A stretch of DNA of 64,000 nucleotides from Bifidobacterium sp. ESL0704 (GTDB lineage Bacteria; Actinomycetota; Actinomycetes; Actinomycetales; Bifidobacteriaceae): NCBI RefSeq assembly GCF_029392075.1, contig NZ_CP113929.1, positions 930,001 to 994,000 of the forward strand, read 5' to 3'. Shown one piece after another: positions 43,167 through 52,246 of the stretch; the first letter of the stretch is position 1, and each line of letters opens with the position of its first letter. The notes under the pieces are model-generated. The model was not told where the DNA came from, searched no databases, and worked only from the letters and a program-made list of their open reading frames with translations. Position numbers and translations under genes: made by a program.

Positions 43167-44798
43167 ATGAAGAAACGAATGCTTGCACTCACCGCTGTGG
43201 CATGCTCACTGGGCATGCTTCTCGCCGGTTGCGGCGCAACGAACGCAACGGGTGCCAAGGACGGCAATGGAGTGATCACCGTCTTCGACACGGAGCCGCA
43301 GAATCTGCTCGTTCCGGGCAACACCAATGAGTCGGGCGGCGCCCGGCCCGGCACGCTGCTGTTCGCAGGACTTGTCTCCTTCGATGCCAAAGGCAAGGCG
43401 TCCAATGAGGTGGCCCAGTCGATCGAGGGCAATGCGAACTCCACCCAATACACCGTCAAGCTCAAACCGGGTTGGAAGTTCAGTGACGGCACCCCGGTGA
43501 CGTCGAAATCCTTCACCAAGGCATGGAGCTATGTCGCCAATGTGAAGAACGCTCAGAAGTGCTCGTCCTTCCTCTCCACCGTTCAGGGCTATGACGACCT
43601 GCAGAAGGCCGGCAGTCTCAAAGGCACCGAGCAGCTTTCCGGGTTGAAGGATATCGACGATACCACGTTCACGGTCACCATGTCCAAGCCGGACGCGACT
43701 TTCCCGATCAAGGTCGGCTATCTTGCCTTCGCCCCGCTGCCTGAGTCGTTCTACAAGGATCCCAAGGCCTTCGGCAATGCTCCGGTGGGCGACGGACCCT
43801 ATAAGTTGGAAAGCTGGAACCATAACACGGAGATCCGGCTGGTGCGCAACAAGCTCTACAAGGGCAACGTCAAGCCGAAGAACGGGGGTGTAACGTTCAA
43901 GATCTACACCAAGGTGGACGCCGCATACGCCGACGTGCAGGGGAATAATCTTGATGTGCTCGACACGGTGCCCACCGCCGATGCCAAAAGCTTCAGGACC
44001 GACCAGAACGTGCAGGCGTACAACCGACCGGGTTCGATCATTCAGATGTTCACGATTCCTTCGAACCTGCCGCATTTCGAGGCAGGCACCCAGGAGGGCA
44101 CGTTGCGTCGTCAGGCCATATCCAAGGCCATCGACAGGCAGGGGATCATCGACAAGGTGCTCAACGGCACCGGCACGCAGCCGGTCGATTTCACCTCGCC
44201 CAAGACCCCTGGATTCTCCAAAGGGCTGAAAGGCAAAGACAACCTCGTCTTTAACGCCGCGAGCGCCAAGGAGCTGTGGGCCAAGGCCGACGCCATTTCC
44301 AAGGACAACGACAAATTCACCATCTCCTACAACTCGGACGGCGGCAACAAGGCGATCTACGACGCCATGGTCAACTCCATCAAGAACACGCTGGGCATCG
44401 ACGTGGCCGCCGACCCGATGCCGACATTCCAGGAATTCCGCAATGCCGTCGACAAACGCAGCATCAAGGGCGGCTTCCGTTCCGGCTGGCAGCCCGACTA
44501 TCCTTCCGCCGAGAACTATCTGTTCCAGGAATACGATTCCGCTGCGGCCCACGGCAGCGGTTCCAATGACGGGGACTATCAAAACCGCGAATACGACCGG
44601 TTGATGGATGAAGCCTACGCGGCTCCGTCCACGGACGCGGCCAACGCCATCTACAGCCAGGCGCAGGAGATTCTGTTGAACGACCTGCCGGCGATTCCCA
44701 TGTATTATGACAATGCACACGGTGTGGCGGCCAAGGGGGTCAAAGGCCTGGCCGTGGACTGGCAGAACCTACCGGTATACAGCCAGTTGCATAAGTAG
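43167..44798 (+). CDS. Oligopeptide ABC transporter substrate-binding lipoprotein 2
   Basis: This 543-residue paralogue of the preceding gene has its own lipoprotein signal (MKKRMLALTAVACSLGMLLA, lipobox LAGC). The core aligns throughout (KFSDGTPVTSKSFTKAWSYV, FRSGWQPDYPSAENYL). The copies share a 57-base identical stretch although they differ elsewhere. The start at 43167 follows AGGAAAG. A strong terminator follows, so it is probably expressed separately from the permeases. Two binding proteins on one transporter would widen peptide specificity. Confidence 0.93.
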   Translation: MKKRMLALTAVACSLGMLLAGCGATNATGAKDGNGVITVFDTEPQNLLVPGNTNESGGARPGTLLFAGLVSFDAKGKASNEVAQSIEGNANSTQYTVKLKPGWKFSDGTPVTSKSFTKAWSYVANVKNAQKCSSFLSTVQGYDDLQKAGSLKGTEQLSGLKDIDDTTFTVTMSKPDATFPIKVGYLAFAPLPESFYKDPKAFGNAPVGDGPYKLESWNHNTEIRLVRNKLYKGNVKPKNGGVTFKIYTKVDAAYADVQGNNLDVLDTVPTADAKSFRTDQNVQAYNRPGSIIQMFTIPSNLPHFEAGTQEGTLRRQAISKAIDRQGIIDKVLNGTGTQPVDFTSPKTPGFSKGLKGKDNLVFNAASAKELWAKADAISKDNDKFTISYNSDGGNKAIYDAMVNSIKNTLGIDVAADPMPTFQEFRNAVDKRSIKGGFRSGWQPDYPSAENYLFQEYDSAAAHGSGSNDGDYQNREYDRLMDEAYAAPSTDAANAIYSQAQEILLNDLPAIPMYYDNAHGVAAKGVKGLAVDWQNLPVYSQLHK

Positions 44799-44839
44799 TA
44801 TCTGGCCGTATACGGCTTTGATGTACGGTTGGTGACCGT

Positions 44840-44881
44840 GTGAAGACGATCTCCTTATGACATCGTCTTCACATTTTTTTT
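44840..44881 (+). terminator. Terminator after the second binding-protein gene
   Basis: GTGAAGACGAT (44840-44850) and ATCGTCTTCAC (44862-44872) make a perfect 11-bp stem followed by A and eight T residues. Confidence 0.93.
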
Positions 44882-45002
44882 AACATTCTTGACTTGTGCC
44901 TGCGCTACACTAACAGACATATGTCTAAAAGCCTAAAAGGATTATCTGTGCTTTCAAGGAGTTTGGCCAATCCCGGGCTTAGGAAAAATAAGGAGTTAAC
45001 CG

Positions 45003-45929
45003 ATGGGCAAGTATCTTCTGCGCCGTATTCTGCAGATGATCCCCGTGGTTCTCGGCACAACGTTGTTGGTTTACGCCCTTGTCTTCGCGCTTCCCGGTGA
45101 TCCGGTGAAGGCGATGTTCGGCGACAAACCGGTCAACGCTGCGGTCGCGGCCCAGATTCGCGCGGAATATAACCTCGATAAGCCATTCATCATTCAGTAT
45201 CTGCTGTTCCTGAAGAACGCATTGACACTCAATTTCGGCAACACGTTCGCCGGGCAGCCGGTTATCGACGAGATAGGCAGGGCCTTCCCGGTGACCATCA
45301 GGCTGGCATTGATGGCTTTCGTGTTCGAGGCGGTATTCGGTGTCATATTCGGCATCATCTCCGGTCTGAAAAAAGGCAAGTGGTACGATTCCGTCATCCT
45401 GATTGTCTCCCTGCTCCTGATTTCCGTGCCGACGTTCGTCACCGGTTTCCTGGCGCAGTACTTCCTCGGTGTCAAGTGGCGTCTGCTGCCGGTCACCGCA
45501 GGCAGCGACCCCGGCTTCCTGGACCTGTTGATGCCGGCCATGGTGCTTGGTTCCGTTTCGATGGCCTATATCATCAGGCTTACGCGTTCCGAGGTCTCCT
45601 CGAACATCGCCGAGGACTATGTACGCACCGCCCGGGCCAAAGGCATGTCGAACCGATCGGTGATCGTTCGCCATGTGCTGCGTAATTCCTTGATTCCTGT
45701 CGTCACCTATCTCGGCCAGGATCTTGGAGCGCTGATGGGCGGCGCCATGATTTCGGAAACCATCTTCAACGTCCACGGCATCGGCTTCCTGACCTATCAA
45801 AGCATCCTCAAGGGTGAAAGCAACATGGTGGTTTCCATCGTCACGCTGCTGACCCTGATATTCGTGGTATGCAACCTGGCTGTTGATATGCTCTACGCGG
45901 CTCTCGATCCGCGTATCAGGTATGCGTGA
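45003..45929 (+). CDS. oppB: Oligopeptide ABC transporter permease OppB
   Basis: The 308-residue inner-membrane protein has six hydrophobic segments, starting KYLLRRILQMIPVVLGTTLL, typical of DppB/OppB. The ATPase-coupling loop reads DYVRTARAKGMSNRSVIVRH. TAAGGAG precedes the start. It is the first of three tightly spaced genes (17 and 16 bp gaps) for the membrane part of the transporter. Confidence 0.96.
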   Translation: MGKYLLRRILQMIPVVLGTTLLVYALVFALPGDPVKAMFGDKPVNAAVAAQIRAEYNLDKPFIIQYLLFLKNALTLNFGNTFAGQPVIDEIGRAFPVTIRLALMAFVFEAVFGVIFGIISGLKKGKWYDSVILIVSLLLISVPTFVTGFLAQYFLGVKWRLLPVTAGSDPGFLDLLMPAMVLGSVSMAYIIRLTRSEVSSNIAEDYVRTARAKGMSNRSVIVRHVLRNSLIPVVTYLGQDLGALMGGAMISETIFNVHGIGFLTYQSILKGESNMVVSIVTLLTLIFVVCNLAVDMLYAALDPRIRYA

Positions 45930-45946
45930 GTAGGGGAGGAGACCAA

Positions 45947-46924
45947 ATGAGCGACAAGACAACCAATATGACCATGGCCGATTCCCATGTGCTTCCCGGG
46001 CAGGAACGGTACGTAGCACCGCCGGATGCCGTCAAACTGCAGGAAGTCGATTCGGTCGATGAATCGGCACCTGCCACCAGTATGTGGGCCGACGCGTGGA
46101 GGACGCTGCGTAAGAACCCGCTGTTCATCGTTTCGGCGATACTGATTCTCTGCGTCATCTTCGTGGCGCTGTTCCCGGGTGTGTTCACCCATCAGAACCC
46201 CAATTTCTGCCAGTTGGACCATTCCCTGGAGAAAGGCAGCGCCGGTCATCCCTTCGGCTACGACACCCAGGGCTGCGACGTCTTCACCCGTACCGTCTAC
46301 GGCACCCGTACCTCGCTGTCCGTCGGCATTCTCACCACGCTGCTCGTGATGGTCGTCGGTTCCCTGATCGGGGCCCTCGCCGGCTTCTTCGGCGGCTGGA
46401 TCGATGCGGTGCTGAGCCGTTTCACCGATATCTTCATGGCCATCCCGCTGTTGCTCGGTGCCATCGTGGTGCTGCAGATGTTCCGTACCTCCGGATCGGT
46501 CTGGAAGATCGTGCTGGTGCTGACACTGTTCGGCTGGACACAGACCGCGCGAATATCGCGAGGGGCGGTGATGGAGACCAAGAACCTTGAGTTCAACACC
46601 GCTTCCACCGCGTTGGGTTCGACGCCGTGGCGCAACCTGATGCGACACATCCTTCCCAATTCCATGGCCTCGATCATCGTGGTGACCACCACGTCACTCG
46701 GCACCTACATCGTCTCCGAGGCGACCCTGAGCTTCCTCGGTATCGGCCTGCCGACCACGACCGTGAGCTGGGGCGGCGATATTTCCAACGCGCAGACCAT
46801 CCTGCGCACCGATCCCTCCGTCCTCTTCTATCCGTCGGCCGCGCTGGCCATCACGGTGCTTGCCTTCATCATGATGGGCGACGCCGTCAAGGACGCGCTT
46901 GACCCCAAGAGCCGTACGGCGTGA
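45947..46924 (+). CDS. oppC: Oligopeptide ABC transporter permease OppC
   Basis: The 325-residue permease has the OppC N-terminal segment SMWADAWRTLRKNPLFIVSA, the extracytoplasmic loop GYDTQGCDVFTRTVYGTRTS and the coupling helix EFNTASTALGSTPWRNLMRH. The start at 45947 follows GGGGAGGAG; a start at 45926 would overlap oppB but has no better signal. It pairs with OppB in the membrane. Confidence 0.95.
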   Translation: MSDKTTNMTMADSHVLPGQERYVAPPDAVKLQEVDSVDESAPATSMWADAWRTLRKNPLFIVSAILILCVIFVALFPGVFTHQNPNFCQLDHSLEKGSAGHPFGYDTQGCDVFTRTVYGTRTSLSVGILTTLLVMVVGSLIGALAGFFGGWIDAVLSRFTDIFMAIPLLLGAIVVLQMFRTSGSVWKIVLVLTLFGWTQTARISRGAVMETKNLEFNTASTALGSTPWRNLMRHILPNSMASIIVVTTTSLGTYIVSEATLSFLGIGLPTTTVSWGGDISNAQTILRTDPSVLFYPSAALAITVLAFIMMGDAVKDALDPKSRTA

Positions 46925-46940
46925 GTGCGGAGGAAACACG

Positions 46941-48965
46941 ATGAGCGAAATGAATAGCAAGAACGAAAAGAACGAAAAACTTTTTCAGATGCAGCGTGAG
47001 CAGGGGCCGATCCTTGAGGTCAAGGACCTGAAGGTCGACTTCACCACCGGCGACAAACGTGCGGTGCATGCCGTGCGCGACGCCTCCTTCAACGTCTATC
47101 CGGGCCAATGGGTCGCGATCGTGGGCGAATCGGGCTCCGGCAAGTCCACTTCCGCCATGGCGGTTCTGGGTCTGCTTCCCGGCACCGGTCACGTCGTGGG
47201 CGGCTCCATCAAGCTGGAAGGCGAGGAGATTTCCGGCTACACGCGCAAGCAGTATGAGCAGCTTCTCGGCGACAAGATGGGCCTGGTCCCGCAGGACCCG
47301 ATGAGCAACCTCAACCCTGTCTGGCGCATCGGCACCCAGGTGGAAGAGGCTTTGAAGGCCAACCACATGGACATCTCCCACGAGAAGCGTTCGAAACTGG
47401 CCAAGGCGTTGGCCGGCGGCGAAGTGGCGGTCAAAAGCGAGGACGATGAGACCTTCATCGGCTCCAAAGAGCTTCCCGACCTTCTGAAGGCCGCACAGGA
47501 CGCTCTTGGCGAGGCCGGTGTGAACGGCGACCAAGCCGAGAAAAAGATGGACTATTTCAGGCAGGAATGGGTTCCCGGTTCCGAGACCCGCTGGCGCGTG
47601 GCCGATGACCTGATCAAGGCCGGGGTCGGCGATGACAAGGCGTGGGAGATTGCCAAGCAGTATGTGCTCGGCAGCACCATGACCGACCGCATCTCCGGTC
47701 TTCTGCAAGAGGCTGGTCTGCCCGACGCGGCCACCCGTGCCCGTCAGTACCCGCACGAGTTCTCCGGCGGTATGCTGCAGCGTGCGCTGATCGCCATCGG
47801 CCTGGCCTGCCGCCCCGATCTGCTGATCGCAGACGAGCCCACCAGCGCCCTCGACGTCACCGTGCAGAAGAGGATCCTCGACCACCTGCACACCCTGACC
47901 GACGAACTTGGCACCGCAGTGCTGTTCATCACCCATGATCTGGGTCTGGCCGCCGAACGCGCCCAGCACATCGTGGTCATGTACAAGGGTCAGGTCGTCG
48001 AATCCGGCCCGTCGCTTGAGGTGCTCCAGCATCCGCAGCATCCCTACACCAAGCGTCTGGTGGCCGCAGCCCCGTCGCTGGCCTCTCAGCGCATCATCTC
48101 CGCCAAGGAACACGGTGAGAACGCCGAGTCCTTGATGGAGCATCATGTCAAGGGAGAGGAAACGCTTGAGAAGAGCGAGCACATCATTACGGTGAGCCAC
48201 CTGACCCGCGAATTCAAGCTTCCGCGCAAGAAGGAAATGTTCAAGGCCGTCGACGATGTGTCATTCTCGGTCAAGCGGGGCACGACGCTGGCGATTGTGG
48301 GCGAATCCGGTTCAGGCAAGTCCACCGTGGCCAATATGGTGTTGAAACTCCTGAAGCCCACCAGCGGCACCGTGACCTACGAAGGCAAGGACATCAGCGA
48401 GTTTGAGGGCAAATCGCTGCTCGACTTCCGCAGGCACGTCCAGCCGGTCTTCCAGAACCCGTACGGTTCGCTCGATCCGATGTATTCCATCTACCGCTCC
48501 ATCGAGGAACCGTTGCGCATCCACAAGATCGGCGACAAGAAGAGCCGTGAACAGCGCGTGCGAGAGCTGCTCGATCTGGTGAAGATGCCGCAATCGGTGA
48601 TGCAGCGCTATCCGAACGAGCTTTCCGGTGGCCAGCGTCAGCGCATCGCCGTCGCCCGCGCCATGGCTTTGAACCCCGACGTTATCGTCTGCGACGAGGC
48701 CGTTTCCGCCCTCGACGTGTTGGTGCAGGATCAGGTGCTGCAGCTGTTGAACGATCTGCAGGCCGAACGTGGGCTGAGCTACCTGTTCATCACCCACGAT
48801 CTGGCCGTGGTCCGTCAGATCGCCGATGAGGTCGTGGTGATGCAGAAGGGCAGGCTTGTCGAGCACGCCACCACCGACGAGGTCTTCGACCATCCGAAGC
48901 AGCAGTACACCAAGGATCTGCTCGACGCGATTCCAGGAGGCCATCTGCAGCTCGGTTTGGACTGA
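46941..48965 (+). CDS. oppD: Fused oligopeptide transporter ATPase OppD-OppF
   Basis: The 674-residue protein holds two ABC domains in one chain. Domain 1 has Walker [10 protein letters not shown] (residues 62-70), Q-loop [10 protein letters not shown] (about 117), signature FSGGM (274-278) and Walker B DLLIADEP. Domain 2 has Walker [11 protein letters not shown] again, Q-loop [10 protein letters not shown], signature LSGGQRQR and [12 protein letters not shown]. The distance from Q-loop to signature in domain 1 is about 155 residues, roughly 100 more than usual, because of a helical, acidic insertion. GGAGG precedes ATG 46941. Confidence 0.94.
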   Translation: MSEMNSKNEKNEKLFQMQREQGPILEVKDLKVDFTTGDKRAVHAVRDASFNVYPGQWVAIVGESGSGKSTSAMAVLGLLPGTGHVVGGSIKLEGEEISGYTRKQYEQLLGDKMGLVPQDPMSNLNPVWRIGTQVEEALKANHMDISHEKRSKLAKALAGGEVAVKSEDDETFIGSKELPDLLKAAQDALGEAGVNGDQAEKKMDYFRQEWVPGSETRWRVADDLIKAGVGDDKAWEIAKQYVLGSTMTDRISGLLQEAGLPDAATRARQYPHEFSGGMLQRALIAIGLACRPDLLIADEPTSALDVTVQKRILDHLHTLTDELGTAVLFITHDLGLAAERAQHIVVMYKGQVVESGPSLEVLQHPQHPYTKRLVAAAPSLASQRIISAKEHGENAESLMEHHVKGEETLEKSEHIITVSHLTREFKLPRKKEMFKAVDDVSFSVKRGTTLAIVGESGSGKSTVANMVLKLLKPTSGTVTYEGKDISEFEGKSLLDFRRHVQPVFQNPYGSLDPMYSIYRSIEEPLRIHKIGDKKSREQRVRELLDLVKMPQSVMQRYPNELSGGQRQRIAVARAMALNPDVIVCDEAVSALDVLVQDQVLQLLNDLQAERGLSYLFITHDLAVVRQIADEVVVMQKGRLVEHATTDEVFDHPKQQYTKDLLDAIPGGHLQLGLD

Positions 48966-49022
48966 GTGTTGTAGGCCCGAATGTTTGAGACCGATCACGA
49001 GAATCGGTTGAACGACCAGTCA

Positions 49023-49051
49023 ATCCCGTCACCGTCGGTGGCGGGATTTTC
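49023..49051 (+). terminator. Terminator of the opp permease/ATPase operon
   Basis: AATCCCGTCACC and GGTGGCGGGATT pair (one mismatch) around GTC, followed by TT, 58 bp after the ATPase stop. Confidence 0.85.
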
Positions 49052-49115
49052 ATATTCCGCAATGAATGCATGCTCGTCTTTGCTGCGACCACGCAGGCGT
49101 GTATTGTCGGAGGTC

Positions 49116-49982
49116 ATGAGCATAACAGTGACTACTTCGAATCTGAACGGTATCCGCGCGGCCAGACGCAAGGGCGTGCTTGACTGGGCCGAGGCCAATA
49201 CCCCGGACATCTGGTGCATGCAGGAGGTGCGCGCTCCGCAGGAGGAGATCGACCCTATTTTCGAAGCCATGGCGGATGGCTACGCCAAGGCCGGCAAGGT
49301 TTCGGAAGCTGAGAATCTTGGCCGTATGGATGAGGTCTGCCGTATCAAGGGCCGCGCCGGGGTCGGCCTGTTGAGCGACCTCGATATCGAGGAACGGCGT
49401 TACGGGCTGATGGACCTGGACGAAGATGTCGATTCAGGCCGTTGGATCGAGGCCGACGTCACCACCCCGTCGGGTATGAAACTTACCGTCGCCAGCGTCT
49501 ACGTGCACGCGGGCAATACCGACGACCCCAACAAGATGATGCAGAAATACCGCTTCCTCGACCGTATGCTCGAGCGCATGGGCGAGCTGCGTGACGAGGC
49601 CGAAAAGGGTGGCCGTCAGGCACTGCTGTGCGGCGACATGAATATCGCCCACACCCCGCTGGATATCAAGAACGCCAAGGCCAATGAGAAGCATTCAGGC
49701 TTTCTGCCTGCCGAACGCGCCTACGTCGACCAATGGCTCGACCCCGCGCAATACGGTTTCGTCGATGTCATGAGGAACCTGGCCGGTGACGTGCAGGGCC
49801 CGTACACCTGGTGGAGCCAGCGCGGACGTGCCTTCGACAACAACGTCGGCTGGAGGATCGACTATCAGCTGGCGACCCGGGAATTGGCCGAAACGGCCGT
49901 GTCCTTCGACATCGATCGAGCTCCCTCCTATGACACCCGCTGGTCCGATCATGCACCGTTGAGTGTGGTGTATGAGATCTAG
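49116..49982 (+). CDS. xthA: Exodeoxyribonuclease III
   Basis: The 288-residue AP endonuclease/3' exonuclease repairs abasic DNA. It has VTTSNLNGIRAARRKGVLDW, the metal-binding Glu in IWCMQEVRA, DMNIAHTPLDIKN and the C-terminal DTRWSDHAPLSVVY with the catalytic His. Start 49116 lies one base after GGAGGTC, and a TATTGT box just upstream suggests a very short leader. A longer frame from 48981 includes the terminator and is wrong. Confidence 0.95.
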   Translation: MSITVTTSNLNGIRAARRKGVLDWAEANTPDIWCMQEVRAPQEEIDPIFEAMADGYAKAGKVSEAENLGRMDEVCRIKGRAGVGLLSDLDIEERRYGLMDLDEDVDSGRWIEADVTTPSGMKLTVASVYVHAGNTDDPNKMMQKYRFLDRMLERMGELRDEAEKGGRQALLCGDMNIAHTPLDIKNAKANEKHSGFLPAERAYVDQWLDPAQYGFVDVMRNLAGDVQGPYTWWSQRGRAFDNNVGWRIDYQLATRELAETAVSFDIDRAPSYDTRWSDHAPLSVVYEI

Positions 49983-49984
49983 AT

Positions 49985-50144
49985 TCACATTTTTCGGGCG
50001 CCGGGGAAAGGTGAGCCCCAGACGAACATTGCTCTGAGCATGTCCTCGTGAATCGTTGTCGTTACAGGATTCGTGAGGAATATGGAGAATGAGCGAATGT
50101 TCGGTTGGCTCACGCTTTTTAAAACGTCAGAAAAGTGTGAGCCA
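49985..50144. repeat. Three hairpins with about 62-bp spacing after xthA
   Basis: Hairpin centres lie near 50000, 50061 and 50125. Hairpin 1 is an imperfect TCAC-TTTTC/GGAAA-GTGA stem. Hairpin 2 pairs CCTCGTGAATC (50044-50054) with GATTCGTGAGG (50068-50078). Hairpin 3 pairs TGGCTCACGCTTTT (50106-50119) with AAAAGTGTGAGCCA (50131-50144). GTGAGCC recurs at 50011 and 50137, 126 bp apart. Confidence 0.8.
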
Positions 50145-50205
50145 CGCTGAGGCGTAACCCGGTGATAGGCTTGAATCATCATTGCAGGTTTTGAAACGAG
50201 GAACT

Positions 50206-51069
50206 ATGGGATTGTTCGGATTCGGCAAGAAGAAGCGTCACGAAGATGAGGCCGAGACACAGGACGAAGCTGTTGATGCTGAAAACACCAAGGCCGAAAA
50301 CGCGGAAGCAGGTTCGGACGCAGACGAGGCAGATGCCAGCGAAGACCACAAGGTGCCCGAAGAGGCGAGCGAAGCCTATCCCGACCGTGGCACGCTTTAC
50401 GGTCCTTGGGACATCGATGAGCAGGAAGCTCCGAACTACGACGAATATCTCGACATGGGCGCCTATTACCTGCCCTTCATGCAGGGCATCGAGCTGAGGG
50501 TCAAGGCCAGCCGCGCCAGCGGCCAGGTGCTTGGCTGCACCATCTCCTACAAGACCTCCAGCCTCGAAATCGAAGCGCTCGCGGCTCCCAAGACACTGAG
50601 CCTTTGGGACGGGGTGAGTGAGGATCTGCTGGCCGCCAATCCGCAAGCCAGCAAGGAGCCGGGCATCTTCGGCACCGAAATCAAACTGCCCGTCACCGTT
50701 AAAGGCGGCAAAAAGCTGATCACCCGCATCGTCGGCGTCGATGGGCCACGTTGGATGCTTCGCGGCATCTTCTCCGGTCGCGCCGCCACCCATCCGGAAA
50801 GTCCTGAGACCAAGGCCCTGAACCAGTTCTTCTCCGATATCGTGGTCGACCGCGGCGAGGAACCATTGGCGCCGCGTGACTTGATTCCGATGCACGCCCC
50901 GGTTTCCCCCGAGGAACGCCGTAAAGCCGATGAAGCGGCAGCCGAGGCAGACAAGGACGGCAAGGACCATAAGATTCCCAAGCGTATCAACGGGCCGTTC
51001 GTCGCCGACCAGCAGACCGAGGTGCAGACCACGATTTCGCGTGGCCCGATGTTCTCGGAATTGCGCTGA
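50206..51069 (+). CDS. DUF3710 family protein
   Basis: The 287-residue protein begins MGLFGFGKKKR, followed by an acidic low-complexity stretch to about residue 60, then the DUF3710 core (RGTLYGPWDIDEQEAPNYDE, DMGAYYLPFMQGIELRV, GPRWMLRGIFSGRAA). The family is restricted to Actinobacteria and has no known activity. It normally neighbours DUF3159 and TrkA or methyltransferase genes, as it does here. CGAGGA precedes ATG 50206. Confidence 0.9.
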   Translation: MGLFGFGKKKRHEDEAETQDEAVDAENTKAENAEAGSDADEADASEDHKVPEEASEAYPDRGTLYGPWDIDEQEAPNYDEYLDMGAYYLPFMQGIELRVKASRASGQVLGCTISYKTSSLEIEALAAPKTLSLWDGVSEDLLAANPQASKEPGIFGTEIKLPVTVKGGKKLITRIVGVDGPRWMLRGIFSGRAATHPESPETKALNQFFSDIVVDRGEEPLAPRDLIPMHAPVSPEERRKADEAAAEADKDGKDHKIPKRINGPFVADQQTEVQTTISRGPMFSELR

Positions 51070-51214
51070 TTCACTATGTTTCTTTGATTCGCCGGTTTGC
51101 CTGTTAGGGCGGACCGGCGAATCATGTGCCGACGGTAAGGGATTTGAAACAGTAAAACCTATCGGGAAAAAATTCACGGCAAACGTATCAAATCATTCAA
51201 ATGGAACAGGAACG

Positions 51215-52003
51215 ATGAGCGACACCAAAAAACGTCAGGGATTGGCCGCATTGGCCGCGGCAGGTAATGGCGAGGACTTCTCCGTCATCGACGCCATCGG
51301 CGGGGTGCGCGGCATCGTCGAATCGATGCTGCCTGGTTTCGTCTTTGTGGTTATGTTCGTGATTACCTCGGACCTCAAGGTCACGATTATCGTCTCGGCG
51401 GTGCTTGCCGTCCTCCTGGTGCTGGTGCGTCTTGTCCAACGGCAGACGGTGCTCGGCGCGTTGGCAGGGCTGATTTCCATCGCCATTTGCCTGATCTGGG
51501 CATGGAATACGCACGAGGCCCGCAATTATTACATGTACGGGTTTATCACCAACGCCGTCTATCTTGTGGTATTGGCCATCACACTGGCCATTCGTGTGCC
51601 GGGGGTCGGTTTTTTGGTCGAATTCATCCGTTCGTTGCCGACCGAGCATTGGCGCGCATGGCTTGCCGATTGGAGAGGCGACGGAAAACTCATGCGTGCC
51701 TACGACATCGTCACGGCCATGTGGATCGGGGTGTTCGCGTTGCGACTGGTGGTGCAGGTGCCATTGTATCTGACCAATCATGTCACTTGGCTGGGCACTA
51801 CGAGACTGCTGATGGGTCTGCCGTTCTGGGCGCTGGCGATTTGGGTTTCCTATCTGCTGATTGCCGATCCGATGAGGCATCATCCCAAATTCAAGTCTGA
51901 ACACGACCACGATGGCGGTGAAGACGGCAATGGCAGTGAGAGTGTCGCCGATGCGGAGTCGATTGCGGCCGATATGCCGAAGGCTGCAGAAGTCGAAGAA
52001 TGA
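51215..52003 (+). CDS. DUF3159 family membrane protein
   Basis: The 262-residue protein has about six hydrophobic segments (MLPGFVFVVMFVITSDLKV, AVLAVLLVLVRLV, LISIAICLIWAW, AVYLVVLAITLAI, YDIVTAMWIGVFALRL, PFWALAIWVSYLLI) and starts with the family block FSVIDAIGGVRGIVES. The C-terminus is acidic and disordered. No biochemical role is known. AACAGGAACG precedes ATG 51215. It follows the DUF3710 gene by 145 bp in a conserved actinobacterial order. Confidence 0.9.
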   Translation: MSDTKKRQGLAALAAAGNGEDFSVIDAIGGVRGIVESMLPGFVFVVMFVITSDLKVTIIVSAVLAVLLVLVRLVQRQTVLGALAGLISIAICLIWAWNTHEARNYYMYGFITNAVYLVVLAITLAIRVPGVGFLVEFIRSLPTEHWRAWLADWRGDGKLMRAYDIVTAMWIGVFALRLVVQVPLYLTNHVTWLGTTRLLMGLPFWALAIWVSYLLIADPMRHHPKFKSEHDHDGGEDGNGSESVADAESIAADMPKAAEVEE

Positions 52004-52004
52004 A

Positions 52005-52141
52005 GTGACGGTTCGAACGGCGTAGGATCCGCGAACGTCACGGACACTCCGGATATCGTGAAGGTGACGGCTATCGCAAAATTTTCAGACGAGGGTCAAC
52101 GATAGACTGAATATTCCAGTTACGAGGACATGACGGTTACG
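52005..52141. repeat. Degenerate repeat between DUF3159 and the methyltransferase
   Basis: (G)TGACGG is followed by a related sequence at 52005, 52064 and 52130 (intervals 59 and 66). GTGACG (52005-52010) can pair with CGTCAC near 52036-52041. A CGATA/TATCG hairpin follows near 52140-52160. The array is weaker than the others in the window. Confidence 0.4.
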
Positions 52142-52246
52142 ATAAAGGTTGATATCGTCGGCATGGGTCAACAAGAAAAACGATAATGGGGCGTAAGGGC
52201 CGCTATTGGGCTACGTCCGTTGAAATTTTAAGAAGCAGAGGTCAGC

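Noticed and set aside
44889..44911. TTGACT and TACACT as an oppB promoter
   Set aside because: The two boxes are only 11 bp apart, too close for a sigma-70 promoter, so no promoter is claimed.
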